Source: Deltaproteobacteria bacterium (GTDB taxonomy: Bacteria; Myxococcota; Myxococcia; SLRQ01). Taken from it: a DNA stretch of 64,000 nt. Both the position numbers and the translations under genes were made by a program. A model generated the notes under the pieces. It was not told the origin of the DNA, did no database searches, and saw nothing but the letters and a program-made list of their open reading frames with translations. The stretch is from the NCBI GenBank assembly GCA_029210625.1, contig JARGFU010000001.1:389806-453805 (forward strand). The letters are read 5' to 3'. Positions 21,128-30,161 of the stretch are shown here, piece by piece (the first letter of the stretch is position 1; every line of letters starts with the position of its first letter).

Positions 21128-22549
21128 ATGATCGGTGCCCGCCTGTTCGCTCTCGTCCCCCTCCTCGTGACCCTGGGCTGCGCGGGGCATCTGCCCCGCC
21201 TGGTGAAGCTCCCGGCCAAGGAGCCGGGGACGATCTTCTTCGAGGGGGTGCGGGTCTTCGACGGCGAGGATCTCCTCCCGGGACCGCAGGACGTGCTGGT
21301 CCGCAAGGGGAAGATCGCCTTCGTCGGCCCCGCCGGGACCGTGCCGCCCCCCGAGGGCGCGACGAGGATCCCGGGAGCCGGGCGCACCCTCCTGCCGGGG
21401 CTCTGGGACAGCCACCTCCACCTCGGCGGCGCGCAGGGTGAGCTGCCCTGGGACGCCCGCCTGCCGGACCTGCGCCGTCAGCTCGAGGGCCTGGTCTACT
21501 CGGGGGTGACCTCGGCGGTGGACGCCGGACGCAGCCTCGACGTCCAGAAGCTCCACCGGCGCATCCGCCGCGGGAAGGTGGTCGGCCCCCACCTGATCTC
21601 CTTCTCCCGGGTCCTCACCAAGAAGGAGGGGCACCCGATCCCCCTCATCCGGACCTTCCTCCCCTGGCCGGTCTCGTCCATCGGCATCAAGCGCTCGGTG
21701 CGGGAGATCGACTCGGTGGAGGAGGCGGGCCCGGCGGTGGCGAGGGAGATCACCAGCAGCCAGACCCCCTGGGTGAAGATCGTCTACAACTCGATCCCCG
21801 ACGACGCGGCGCACCTCTCCTTCGAGGAGCTCGAGGCGCTCATCCTGGCCGCCCACGCCGGTGGGCGGAGGGTCGGCGTCCACGTCGGCACCCCCCGGGA
21901 GGCGAAGGAGGCGGCCGCCGCCGGCGCCGACCTCCTGATGCACACCCCCTGGACCGCGGAGCTCACCGAGACAGTGCTCCTGGCGCTGCAGGAGGGTGGC
22001 GCCCCGGTGATCACCACCTCCCAGATCCAGGGCTCCGTCGACCGCGCCGTGCGCGGCGAGCTCGACCCCTTCGAGCTCGAGCAGGCGGTGGCGGACCCCG
22101 AGCGCCTCGCGCGGCTGGGGCCCAAGCCCCGGGGCTACCGGGAGGAGGTCTTCTCGCCGGAGTACCTCGAGAAGCTCGCCGTCTGGGACCGCCGGCTGGG
22201 GGAGAACCTCCTCCGCCTCTTCGAGGCCGGCATCCCCCAGCTGGTGGGCACCGACGCCAGCGTGCCGGGGCTCTACCAGGGCCCGGCCCTGCACCGGGAG
22301 CTGGAGGCGCTGGTGGCCCTCGGCCTCCCGCCCCTGGAGGTCCTGCGCCGGGCGACCTCCCGGCCGGCGGCCTTCTTCGAGCCCCAGGGCAAGCGCGGCC
22401 GCGTCGAGCGGGGCCACCTCGCCGATCTGCTCCTGGTCGAGGGCAACCCCCTCGAGAACATCACCGACACCCGGCGCATCGTCGGGGTGTGGGTCGGCGG
22501 CCGCCGGGCCGAGCGCCTGACACCGGCGCACGTCGCCGAGGCGCGCTAG
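21128..22549 (+). CDS. Lipid-anchored amidohydrolase
   Basis: 473 residues: lipobox VTLGC, then an imidazolonepropionase-like amidohydrolase. Metal ligands: HLH in LWDSHLHLGG, a likely carboxylated Lys in WVKIVYNSI, His in VGVHVGTP and LLMHTP, and Asp in LVGTDASVP. The C-terminal small domain ends DLLLVEGNPLENITDTRRIV, standard for the family. The export signal puts the active site in the periplasm or on the surface. Substrate unknown; related enzymes cleave dipeptides or cyclic imides. Confidence 0.88.
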   Translation: MIGARLFALVPLLVTLGCAGHLPRLVKLPAKEPGTIFFEGVRVFDGEDLLPGPQDVLVRKGKIAFVGPAGTVPPPEGATRIPGAGRTLLPGLWDSHLHLGGAQGELPWDARLPDLRRQLEGLVYSGVTSAVDAGRSLDVQKLHRRIRRGKVVGPHLISFSRVLTKKEGHPIPLIRTFLPWPVSSIGIKRSVREIDSVEEAGPAVAREITSSQTPWVKIVYNSIPDDAAHLSFEELEALILAAHAGGRRVGVHVGTPREAKEAAAAGADLLMHTPWTAELTETVLLALQEGGAPVITTSQIQGSVDRAVRGELDPFELEQAVADPERLARLGPKPRGYREEVFSPEYLEKLAVWDRRLGENLLRLFEAGIPQLVGTDASVPGLYQGPALHRELEALVALGLPPLEVLRRATSRPAAFFEPQGKRGRVERGHLADLLLVEGNPLENITDTRRIVGVWVGGRRAERLTPAHVAEAR

Positions 22550-22558
22550 ACTGAGGGG

Positions 22559-23443
22559 ATGCGTCGGCTCCTCACGTCCATCGCCCTCCTCCTGGCCGGC
22601 ACCGGCTGCGCCACCAACCTCTCGACCCTGCAGTCGGCCGAGACCCTCAAGCCGATGCAGGTGCGGCCGGCGATCGGCGGCGGCATCTACCTGCCGGTGG
22701 GGCAGGTGCAGGAGACCAAGGCCCTGGCCGACGAGGAGGCCGCGAACCTCCAGGCGGTGCAGGACGGCACCGGCGGCACGCCCCCGGACGCGGCCACTCA
22801 GCGGCGGATCATCGAGCTGGCCGCCTCCCTCGCCGTGCTCACCCCGGCCCCCGTCGCCCAGGGAGGCCTGCGCCTCGGCCTGGCCGAGGGCTTCGACGTG
22901 GGCTTCGCCTGGTCGACCTCCTCCTGGCGCATCGACGGCAAGCTGCGGCTGCGGGGCGGCGAGGGGAAGGGCGTCCACGTCGCGCTGCTGGCGGGCTACG
23001 AGCTCTACACCTTCGACGTGCGCCTCTTCGAGCTCGACCAGTACCTGCAGCAGGACATCTCGATGATCTTCGACTACGTGAGCCTGGACAGCCCCCAGCG
23101 CCACGACTTCGATCTGCGCCTGCTCCTCTCGGGGAAGATCGCGAAGCTCTTCGTCCCCTACGCCGCCCTCGAGTACCGGGTCGGCATCTACTCCCTGCCC
23201 CTGACCCTCACCTACACCCTGCCGCCGCCGGCCGCTCCCTTCGTCCACGAGGAGGACCTCAAGGGCACCCTCCACTACGGCGGGGTGATGGGCGGGCTGG
23301 CCTTCGGGCCGAAGATGGTCCGGCTCTACGTCGAGGTGCACGCCGGCTACGCGTATGCGCCGAGCACGGTCTACGGGGAGGCGGCGGAGCTGGGCGGCCT
23401 CGCCGTCTTCCCCGCCGCCGGCCTCGCGCTCACCCTGTTCTGA
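22559..23443 (+). CDS. Lipoprotein, possibly a small outer-membrane barrel
   Basis: 294 residues beginning with lipobox GTGC. After an Ala/Gln-rich stretch the sequence alternates polar and aromatic residues in strand-length pieces (GGLRLGLAEGFDVGFAWSTS; AALEYRVGIYSLPLTLTYTL) and ends in LALTLF, a terminal Phe like outer-membrane beta-barrel proteins. It begins 10 bp after the amidohydrolase gene, so the two are probably one operon. Function unknown. Confidence 0.75.
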   Translation: MRRLLTSIALLLAGTGCATNLSTLQSAETLKPMQVRPAIGGGIYLPVGQVQETKALADEEAANLQAVQDGTGGTPPDAATQRRIIELAASLAVLTPAPVAQGGLRLGLAEGFDVGFAWSTSSWRIDGKLRLRGGEGKGVHVALLAGYELYTFDVRLFELDQYLQQDISMIFDYVSLDSPQRHDFDLRLLLSGKIAKLFVPYAALEYRVGIYSLPLTLTYTLPPPAAPFVHEEDLKGTLHYGGVMGGLAFGPKMVRLYVEVHAGYAYAPSTVYGEAAELGGLAVFPAAGLALTLF

Positions 23444-23444
23444 T

Positions 23445-23524
23445 GGGGTCAGACCCCGACAATTGACATTTGGGGTCGAGACCGGACGAGCAGCTCCAAA
23501 TGTCAATTGTCAGGGTCTGACCCC
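23445..23524. repeat. Palindromic repeat, copy 2
   Basis: 29-nt arms 23445-23473 and 23496-23524 with one mismatch and a 22-nt loop. It lies between the converging 22559-23443 and 23510-24475 genes. The single arm mismatch (GTCGGGG versus GTCAGGG) falls in the stop codon of the reverse-strand gene. Confidence 0.9.
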
Positions 23525-24475
23525 AGCCTTCTTCCTCGGCGTGCCGCGGAAGCAGCGGTGGATCTTCTTGTCCCGGAAGTCCTCCGGGATGCTCCCCGGC
23601 GTGAGCTCCTCGATCTCGAAGTCGTCGAAGGCGCCCTCGGCGGGATCGAAGCTGCGGTAGTTGGCCGAGAAGTAGAGGGTGCCCGCGCCCTCCAGGCGCT
23701 GGCGCACGCCCCGCAGCAGGGCCTGATGATCGCGCTGCACCTCGAAGTCGCTCTCCATCTTCTTGCTGGCGGAGAAGGCCGGCGGGTCGAGGACGATCAG
23801 GTCGTAGCGGTCGGTCCCCTGGAAGAGCCAGCGCAGGACGTCCGAGCGCAGGAAGTCGTGGGTCTCGGTGGGGAGATCGTTGAGGGCGAAGTTGTCCTCA
23901 GCCCAGTCCAGGTAGGTGTTCGAGAGGTCCACCGAGGTCACCCGCTGGGCCCCGCCCGCCGCCGCGTGCACCGAGAAGCTGCCGGTGTAGCAGAAGAGGT
24001 TGAGCACCCGCTTGCCGCGGGCCTCGGCGCCCACCCGCGCCCGGGTCTCCCGGTGATCGAGGAAGAGGCCGGTGTCGAGGTAGTCGTCGAGGTTCACCCA
24101 GAACTTCAGGCCCGCCTCGGTGACGACGTGGCGCCTCCCGGTGCGGGCCCGCACCTCGTACTGCTCCTGGCGCCAGGCCTTCGGCGCCTTGATCGCGAGG
24201 TGTACCGCCTCCTCGGGGACCTCCAGCGCCTCGGCGCAGGCCGCGATCGCCTCCCGGGCCGGCGCCTCGCCCCCGGTGGGCACGCCCCGCCGCTCCTGAC
24301 CCGAGGGCAGCCAGAGCAGGCGCACCTGCCCCGCGTACCACTCCACGATGTAGCGGTGCCCGGGGATGTCACGATCGTAGACCCGCCAGGCGTCGGTCCC
24401 CGTGCGCTTCGCCCACTTGCGCAGCTTCTTCTGCTGCTTGCGCAGCCGGCCGACGAAGTCGTCCATCCTCTCCAT
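23510..24475 (-). CDS. RlmK/RlmI-type 23S rRNA methyltransferase
   Basis: 321-residue SAM-dependent methyltransferase, resembling the C-terminal half of E. coli RlmKL or RlmI, which methylate single positions in 23S rRNA. Motif I is VLNLFCYTGSFSVHAA (residues 157-172) and the catalytic-loop motif IVLDPPAF is at residues 227-234. A PUA-like domain is not obvious. The last residues (KKAGVRP) and the stop codon lie inside palindromic repeat copy 2. The start may instead be the Met at residue 4. It directly follows the caspase-like gene without a gap. Confidence 0.9.
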   Translation of the reverse strand: MERMDDFVGRLRKQQKKLRKWAKRTGTDAWRVYDRDIPGHRYIVEWYAGQVRLLWLPSGQERRGVPTGGEAPAREAIAACAEALEVPEEAVHLAIKAPKAWRQEQYEVRARTGRRHVVTEAGLKFWVNLDDYLDTGLFLDHRETRARVGAEARGKRVLNLFCYTGSFSVHAAAGGAQRVTSVDLSNTYLDWAEDNFALNDLPTETHDFLRSDVLRWLFQGTDRYDLIVLDPPAFSASKKMESDFEVQRDHQALLRGVRQRLEGAGTLYFSANYRSFDPAEGAFDDFEIEELTPGSIPEDFRDKKIHRCFRGTPRKKAGVRP

Positions 24476-25903
24476 CTAGAGTCCTCGCTCGCAGGCCCGC
24501 AGGCGCTGGAAGTGCTCCCAGTCCTCGCCGCCCGCCGCGGCGAGGCGGCCGGCCAGCTCGAGGTTCTCGGCGGCGCGCGCGAGGCGCTCCCAGCCCGCCG
24601 ACTCGAGGAGGAGGGCGTCGATCTTCGCGTCGACGCCCCGCTCTACGGCCCGCTTGGTCTGGTAGGCCCGGGAGAGGGGGTGGGTGTCGAGGAGCTTCAG
24701 GATCGCCTCCCGCTCCTCCGCGAGGAGCGCGGGGTAGGCGGGGTGGTAGGGATCGTCCAGCACCGGCCAGCGGGAGAGGAGCAGCCCGGAGAGATCCCAC
24801 CAGGCCTCGTCGGTCTCCTGCCGGGCCCGCTCGGCCTGCAGCTCCAGCGCCTGCAGCTGCAGGCGCGCCGCCTCCAGCTTCCGGGAGGCCGCGCGGGCGT
24901 CGAGGCCCAGGGAGGCCTCGAGGGCCTTCACCACCCGCCGCTCCTCGGGGAGGTCGACCTCCTTCGAGGGGCCGCGCTCGGGGGCGGCCTGCCGTAGCCA
25001 GCGCTCGCTGGTGGTGGTGGGCACGTCGAGGGTCTTCGAGACCAGCCGCACCCGGGTGTGGGCCTCGAGGAGCGAGACCCGGCGATCGCCGTCGAGGTCG
25101 AGGAGCCCGGGCTCCAGGGGCTTGCCCTCCCGGTCCTCACCCTTCAGGGCGTGGAGGAAGTGGATGCCGTAGCCCTCGTGGACCCGGCGATCGGGGTCGG
25201 GATCGCAGCCCGAGGCCTGCCGCTCCCAGGTGGTGGCGAAGAGGCCGCAGCGCAGGGCGCCCGGCCCCGGCCCCTGCGCCGCGTCGCCCTCCCGGAAGAG
25301 CACCTCGGAGAAGCCCCCGGAGTAGCACGAGGTCAGGATCAGCCGCAGGGTCGCCGCCTCGGGCGCCGCGTCCGCCACCGCGGCCAGGTCCGGCACCCCG
25401 ACGGACCAGCCGCCCCAGAGGCGGATGAGCGCGTCGGCGGGGGCTTCGCTGCTCTCGCCGTGGGCCGCGACGTAGAGGGTGGTGGTGCCCTCCCGCTTCA
25501 GCTCCAGGGCGAGCACCTCCTCCAGATCGTCGGCCCGGGCCGGGCCGCTGGGCTTCAGGCTCGTGGGCTGGTAGCGGGCGTCGCGGCCGCCGCGGGGAGC
25601 GAAGAGGTGACCGAGGCGGGCGACGAGGGGATCGCCCTTCACCTCCGGATCCCGCACCTGCACCGCCCGGGTCCCGGCGCCTCCCGCGTAGAGGAGCGCC
25701 ACCGGCTCCCCGAGGACCGCACGGGCCAGCTCGAGATCCTGCTCGATCGAGAGCTGGTTGGAGTCCGGGCTCGAGCCACCGCCCAGCCCGACCCAGCGCA
25801 GCTTGCCGAGCCCGGGGTGAGGGCGCAGCCCGCCGGCGCCGAGGCCGGCGGCGAGCGCCACCCCCAGGATCAGGGGGGGCAGGCGGCGGAAGATCGAGCG
25901 CAT
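24476..25903 (-). CDS. Secreted caspase-fold (C13/C14-like) protein
   Basis: 475 residues with an N-terminal hydrophobic signal or anchor (LILGVALAAGLGAGG). Residues 140-200 carry the His-Cys dyad of clan CD peptidases: TTLYVAAHGE (H148) and LILTSCYSGGF (C193). GGGSSPDSNQ resembles the N-terminal strand of C13 relatives. DLDGDRRVSLLEAH near residue 280 is a possible EF-hand-like loop. The C-terminal 150 residues are a long Ala/Glu/Arg helical region, possibly coiled coil. Proteolytic activity and substrate are inferred only. It precedes and abuts the methyltransferase gene. Confidence 0.78.
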   Translation of the reverse strand: MRSIFRRLPPLILGVALAAGLGAGGLRPHPGLGKLRWVGLGGGSSPDSNQLSIEQDLELARAVLGEPVALLYAGGAGTRAVQVRDPEVKGDPLVARLGHLFAPRGGRDARYQPTSLKPSGPARADDLEEVLALELKREGTTTLYVAAHGESSEAPADALIRLWGGWSVGVPDLAAVADAAPEAATLRLILTSCYSGGFSEVLFREGDAAQGPGPGALRCGLFATTWERQASGCDPDPDRRVHEGYGIHFLHALKGEDREGKPLEPGLLDLDGDRRVSLLEAHTRVRLVSKTLDVPTTTSERWLRQAAPERGPSKEVDLPEERRVVKALEASLGLDARAASRKLEAARLQLQALELQAERARQETDEAWWDLSGLLLSRWPVLDDPYHPAYPALLAEEREAILKLLDTHPLSRAYQTKRAVERGVDAKIDALLLESAGWERLARAAENLELAGRLAAAGGEDWEHFQRLRACERGL

Positions 25904-25952
25904 GGCCGATCAAAGACCACGAACCCACCGGCAGCGCCAGCCACGCGCCTCT

Positions 25953-26038
25953 GATGGGGTCAGACCCCGACACTAGACATTTGGTATCGAAGCGACTTCC
26001 GGGCTGCCAAGTGTCAAGTGTCGGGGTCTGACCCCATC
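25953..26038. repeat. Palindromic repeat, copy 3
   Basis: 32-nt arms 25953-25984 and 26007-26038 with two mismatches and a 22-nt loop. It lies in the divergent gap between the caspase-like gene and the RND exporter gene, ending 20 bp before the exporter start, so it may affect expression of either. Confidence 0.9.
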
Positions 26039-26057
26039 CGGGAGCTATACTCGCGCC

Positions 26058-28268
26058 ATGCGGGGCCACGAGGAGGACGGATACGAGGGCGTCGATCGCC
26101 GCTCCCTCTCCTGGCTGCTGCGCTACCGGGTGCCGATCCTGCTGGTGCTCTTCGCCGCCAGCATCACCCTGGCCCACGCGTCGAGCGAGCTGCGCTTCGA
26201 CTTCTCGCCCCAGCAGCTCTTCGAGACGGTGGACGAGGACCCGGCCTGGCGGGTGTGGCAGGAGACGATCGAGATCTTCGGCCGGGACGACCTCACCCTC
26301 TTCGTGGTCCTCGACCTGCGGCCCCTGGGTGAGGCCGCCGACGTCCTCGACGATCAGCACCGAGCCTGGCTGGGGGAGCTCGCCGAGGCCATGGAGGAGA
26401 ACCCGGACGTGGTGGAGCAGAGCTCCATCGCCCGGATGACCACCATCCGGGGCGACGGCGAGTCCCTCGACGTCCTCGACGCCTCCGAGCTCGACGCCGA
26501 GGAGCTGGCGAACGACCCCATCCTGCGGGGCAGCCTCTTCTCGCAGGATCGCAAGCTGGCGGTCGCGCTCCTGAAGCTCGACCCCGGCCGGCGGCAGGTC
26601 GACGACCTGCGGCCGATGGTCGAGGGGGTCGCCGCCTGGCTCGAGGCGCACCCCCCACCGGCGCCGGCGAGGGTCCACCTCGCGGGCATCCCCTACATCC
26701 GGGTGGACGTGGCGGACTCCCTGCGGGCGGACCAGCTGAAGTTCATGCCGATCACCCTGGCGGTGCTCCTCGCCCTGCTCGGCTTCATCTTCCGCAGCGT
26801 CACCCGGATGCTCCTGCCCCTGGCCACGGTGGGCCTGGCGGTGGTCTGGACCACGGGGGTGATGGCGCTGACCGGCACGCCGGTGGACATCATCAACAAC
26901 GTGGTGCCCTCCCTCCTGCTGGTGATCGGCCTCTCGGACGGGCTCCACCTCATGGCCCGGGCGCACGCCGAGACGGCCGGGGGCGTCGACCCGAAGGTCG
27001 GCCTCGACCGGGCGGTGCGGCGCATCGCGGCGGCCTGCTTCCTGACCAGCATCACCTCGGCGGTGGGCTTCGCCTCCCTCCTCGCCACCGGCACCGCGGG
27101 CTTCTGTATCCGCCACGCCTGGGCGACGGTGATCGCCAGCGCCCTACTCACCCTCGGCGCGGCCACCATCGGCCTCCTGCGGGTGCACCCCAACGTCCGC
27201 CTCACCGAGGTCTACGGGCCCGAGCACCCGGTGCGCACCCTGCAGGCGACCCTCGATACGCACCTCGGAGGGGTGCTGCCGATGGACCTCCTGGTGCGCT
27301 TCCCGCAAGCGGAGGCGGAGCGGGATCCCGAGCGCCTGAAGCAGGTGCAGGCGCTGCAGCAGCAGGTCGAGGCCCTCCCCGGGGTGACCCACGCCCGCAG
27401 CGTGGTCGACTTCGTGGCGGGCCTCCACCGCGCGCTCACCGGCGCCGGCCCCGGCTCCGCCGAGCTGCCCGGGACCCGGGAGCTCCTCGCCCAGGAGTGG
27501 CTGCTCTCGGAGATGGGCACGGAGACCCTGCCCCTCGAGCGCTACCTCGCCGACGAGGGGAGGCTGGTGCGGATCTTCCTGCGCACCGCCGACATCGGCG
27601 GCCGCCGGGCCGGCCAGCTCGAGGGGAGGATCCAGGAGCTCGCCGCCGGGATCTTCGGCGAGGCCAGCGAGGTCGAGGTGACCCTCACCGGCGACGCCTA
27701 CGTCGCGTCGCGGAACATGACCGCCCTGATCGGCGACCTCTTCCGCTCCCTCTCCCTGGCCAGCTGCTTCATCTTCGTGGTGCTGCTGGTGGCCTTCCGC
27801 AGCCTGCGCCTCGCCCTCCTCGCGGTCTGGCCCAACGCCCTGCCCCTGATCGTCACCCTGGGCGTGATGGGCCTGTGGGGGCTGGACCTCGACGTCACCA
27901 ACGTCGTGATCTTCTCCATCGCCCTGGGGCTCGCGGTGGACGACACCATCCACGTGATCGCCCGCTTCCAGGAGGAGCGCCGCGAGGGCGAGGATCCCAC
28001 CCTCGCCCTCGAGCGGGCCATGCAGGGGACCGGCCAGGCCATCGTCCTGACCTCGGTGGTCCTCGGAACCGGGATGCTGGTGCTCACGACCTCGACCTTC
28101 ATGCTCACCGCGCGCTTCGGGGCGCTGGCCGCCCTCACCCTGGGCCTCGCGCTGGTGGCCGATCTGGCCCTGCTGCCGGCCCTGCTCCACCTGGCCTACC
28201 GCCCGCGGGCTCCGGCGAGCGACTCCCCCGCCGGGGAGGAAAACGGGCTAGGATCGCGGGTGGAATGA
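26058..28268 (+). CDS. RND-superfamily (MMPL/HAE3-like) exporter
   Basis: 736-residue inner-membrane protein with the duplicated RND layout: one transmembrane helix, a large periplasmic loop, five helices, then the same again. First set near residues 23-45 and 235-370; second near 390-410 and 565-720. The conserved VSIxDGLHL-type helix 4 appears as VIGLSDGLHLMARAH in the first half and LGLAVDDTIHVIARFQEE in the second. HAE3/MMPL relatives export lipids, sterols or hopanoids; the substrate here is unknown. The ATGA overlap couples it to the next gene. Confidence 0.88.
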   Translation: MRGHEEDGYEGVDRRSLSWLLRYRVPILLVLFAASITLAHASSELRFDFSPQQLFETVDEDPAWRVWQETIEIFGRDDLTLFVVLDLRPLGEAADVLDDQHRAWLGELAEAMEENPDVVEQSSIARMTTIRGDGESLDVLDASELDAEELANDPILRGSLFSQDRKLAVALLKLDPGRRQVDDLRPMVEGVAAWLEAHPPPAPARVHLAGIPYIRVDVADSLRADQLKFMPITLAVLLALLGFIFRSVTRMLLPLATVGLAVVWTTGVMALTGTPVDIINNVVPSLLLVIGLSDGLHLMARAHAETAGGVDPKVGLDRAVRRIAAACFLTSITSAVGFASLLATGTAGFCIRHAWATVIASALLTLGAATIGLLRVHPNVRLTEVYGPEHPVRTLQATLDTHLGGVLPMDLLVRFPQAEAERDPERLKQVQALQQQVEALPGVTHARSVVDFVAGLHRALTGAGPGSAELPGTRELLAQEWLLSEMGTETLPLERYLADEGRLVRIFLRTADIGGRRAGQLEGRIQELAAGIFGEASEVEVTLTGDAYVASRNMTALIGDLFRSLSLASCFIFVVLLVAFRSLRLALLAVWPNALPLIVTLGVMGLWGLDLDVTNVVIFSIALGLAVDDTIHVIARFQEERREGEDPTLALERAMQGTGQAIVLTSVVLGTGMLVLTTSTFMLTARFGALAALTLGLALVADLALLPALLHLAYRPRAPASDSPAGEENGLGSRVE

Positions 28269-29200
28269 GCAAGCGCCCCAGGCACGAGAGCGAGATTCTC
28301 CTTCGCGAGGTGCGCGGGCCCGAGGAGCCCATCGAGGTGCTGGATCTGACCACCCGCACCGAGGCTCGCCACGAGCTGGTCGCGCTCATGGACGGTCCGA
28401 AGGCCGCCATCGATCTGGCGCAGGCCTGCCTGCTGATCACCCGGGACGAGCTGGACGGCGACCTGGACGAGGACGAGGAGGCGGCCAGCCTGGAGGAGCT
28501 CGACCACCTGGCGACCCGGGTGCGGCACACCTTCTCCCCGGGGGCCTCGTCGCCGGAGCGCCTCGCCGCCCTGCACCAGGTGCTCTTCGACGACGCCGGC
28601 TTCTGCGGCAACCACGAGGACTACTACGCCATCGACAACGCCCTGCTCCCCCGGGTGATGGCCACCGGCATGGGGCTGCCCCTCCTGCTCTGCGTCGTCT
28701 ACGTCGAGGTCGCCCGGCGCGTGGGGATCGAGGCGCAGCCCGTCGCCTTCCCCGGCCACTTCCTGGTCCGCTGCGAGCTCGACGACGGCTTCCTGGTCAT
28801 CGACCCCTTCAACGGTGGGCGCCTCCTCGACCGCGCCGACTGCGAGGAGCTCCTCGAGGAGATCACCGAGGGGCAGCACACCTTCGACGAGGCGATGCTC
28901 GAGCCGGCCACCGAGCTCGAGGTGCTGACCCGCCTCTACCTCAACCTGCGCCGCAGCCACCTCCTCGCCGGCGACATCGTGCGGGCCCTGCGGGCCCAGG
29001 ACGGGGTCGTCGCCCTCAACCCCGACTCGATCCCCGCCCTGCGGGATCGGGCCCGCCTCTACGCCCGGCTGGGGGCCCACCCCCTGGCGGCCCTGGACCT
29101 CGAGCACTGCCTGGAGCTGGGCCCGCGGACCGGCAAGCTCTACCAGGCCCTCCAGCAGGAGGCCGCCATGGCCCGGCGCAAGGGGCGCTTCCAGGCATGA
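28265..29200 (+). CDS. SirB1-family transglutaminase-like protein
   Basis: 311 residues. The family core is clear: NHEDYYAIDNALLPRVMATG, then GLPLLLCVVYVEVARRVG, then PGHFLVRCE and DPFNGGRLLDR. In SirB1 proteins the transglutaminase fold is kept but the catalytic Cys is usually altered. The C-terminal 80 residues are TPR-like helices (RALRAQDGVVALNPDSIPAL). The role is unknown. ATGA overlaps occur at both ends, making a three-gene unit with the exporter. Confidence 0.85.
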   Translation: MSKRPRHESEILLREVRGPEEPIEVLDLTTRTEARHELVALMDGPKAAIDLAQACLLITRDELDGDLDEDEEAASLEELDHLATRVRHTFSPGASSPERLAALHQVLFDDAGFCGNHEDYYAIDNALLPRVMATGMGLPLLLCVVYVEVARRVGIEAQPVAFPGHFLVRCELDDGFLVIDPFNGGRLLDRADCEELLEEITEGQHTFDEAMLEPATELEVLTRLYLNLRRSHLLAGDIVRALRAQDGVVALNPDSIPALRDRARLYARLGAHPLAALDLEHCLELGPRTGKLYQALQQEAAMARRKGRFQA

Positions 29201-29670
29201 AGACGATCGCCCACACCCTGATGAGCATCGCCCTGGCCGGCTCGGCCCTGCTCTTCGTCCCGGCCCTCTACCTGCGCTACCGGGCCGCGGCCGATCCGCT
29301 GGGGATCGTGGACGGACTCCTGCGCCTCTCCTGGTGGCTGCCGATCCTCTTCTTCGCCGCCCTCCTCATCTACGCCGAGGGGCGCATGTCCCGGGCCCGG
29401 GGGCTCTTCTCGGTCTACCTGCCCCTCTTCCTGGTCCTCTCCCTCACCGGGGTGGGGATCGTCGGCTGGGCGAACGACGGCAACATCATCGTCGACCACG
29501 AGGCGCGGCGCCTCTCCCGGGCAGAGGAGCTCGCGGAGTCCCGGGGCGAGCGGGTCCTGCGGGAGTCCGACTTCTCCCTGGTCGCGGGCCCGGCGATCTG
29601 GGCCCACGAGCACCTGCCCCGGCACCCCTTCGGGCGGGCGCCGCTGAAGGCGGGCGGCCCGGCGGACTGA
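29197..29670 (+). CDS. Small inner-membrane protein of unknown function
   Basis: 157 residues, three predicted transmembrane helices (about 7-27, 45-62 and 70-92), then a soluble tail ending FGRAPLKAGGPAD. The start overlaps the preceding stop (ATGA). No family recognised. Confidence 0.75.
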   Translation: MKTIAHTLMSIALAGSALLFVPALYLRYRAAADPLGIVDGLLRLSWWLPILFFAALLIYAEGRMSRARGLFSVYLPLFLVLSLTGVGIVGWANDGNIIVDHEARRLSRAEELAESRGERVLRESDFSLVAGPAIWAHEHLPRHPFGRAPLKAGGPAD

Positions 29671-29693
29671 AGGCCGTCGTCAGGCCGGCCCGA

Positions 29694-29894
29694 TCAGGGG
29701 ATCGGGCACTGGATCGCCGCGTAGATCGACCCGTAGTAGGTGTTCATCGCCTCGAGGAGGTCGATCAGGAAGGGCCAGGAGAGGGCCCCGCCCCCGAGGA
29801 TCATCGCGGAGATGATCGCGTACTCGGAGGAGGCCTGCCCCGCCTCGACGGCCGCGCCGGCCTTGCGCCAGAGCTCACGCAGCCGGGAGATCAC
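29694..29894 (-). CDS. Flp/Tad-type small prepilin-like protein
   Basis: 66 residues beginning with GTG at 29894, which overlaps the stop of the gene before it (GTGA). It has a short basic head (ISRLRELWRKAGAAVEAG), then QASSEYAIISAMILGGGALS. A Gly followed by a segment with Glu at position +5 and Tyr at +6 is the class III (Flp) prepilin cleavage motif, and the hydrophobic stretch follows directly. The tail has one Cys (AAIQCPIP). It is therefore a likely pilin or pseudopilin processed by a TadV/PilD-type peptidase that is not in the window. Confidence 0.75.
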   Translation of the reverse strand: MISRLRELWRKAGAAVEAGQASSEYAIISAMILGGGALSWPFLIDLLEAMNTYYGSIYAAIQCPIP

Positions 29895-30145
29895 GGCTGC
29901 TCTCCCTGGCAGTTGCCCTTGGAGGAGCACTTCTGCTTGCACTTCGCCTCCACGGTCTTGCAGGCGCCCTTGCACTTGCCGGCGCCGCGGCCCGCGTACT
30001 CGTCGCAGGCCTCCTCGCACTTCTCGGTGCGCTCCTCGCAGCGGACCTCGCACTCCATCACGTCGTCGTAGGCCATCGCCTGGCCGGGGAGCACGAGTGC
30101 GCCGGCCAGGAGGCCAAAGATCGCCAGAGCTCGAATCGTCTTCAT
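29891..30145 (-). CDS. Small secreted protein with repeated CX3C motifs
   Basis: 84 residues with a cleavable signal peptide (MKTIRALAIFGLLAGALVLP then GQAMA). The mature 60 residues hold nine cysteines; eight fall in four CX3C motifs (CEVRC, CEEAC, CKGAC, CKQKC), spaced as two helix pairs, plus one late Cys. The composition is Lys/Glu-rich. Such twin-CX3C helical hairpins are held by disulfides in other systems (for example small TIM chaperones), but no homology is implied. It lies between the pilin-like gene and a membrane protein gene in the Tad-like cluster. Confidence 0.8.
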   Translation of the reverse strand: MKTIRALAIFGLLAGALVLPGQAMAYDDVMECEVRCEERTEKCEEACDEYAGRGAGKCKGACKTVEAKCKQKCSSKGNCQGEQP

Positions 30146-30161
30146 ACCTTCCTCCAGGAGT

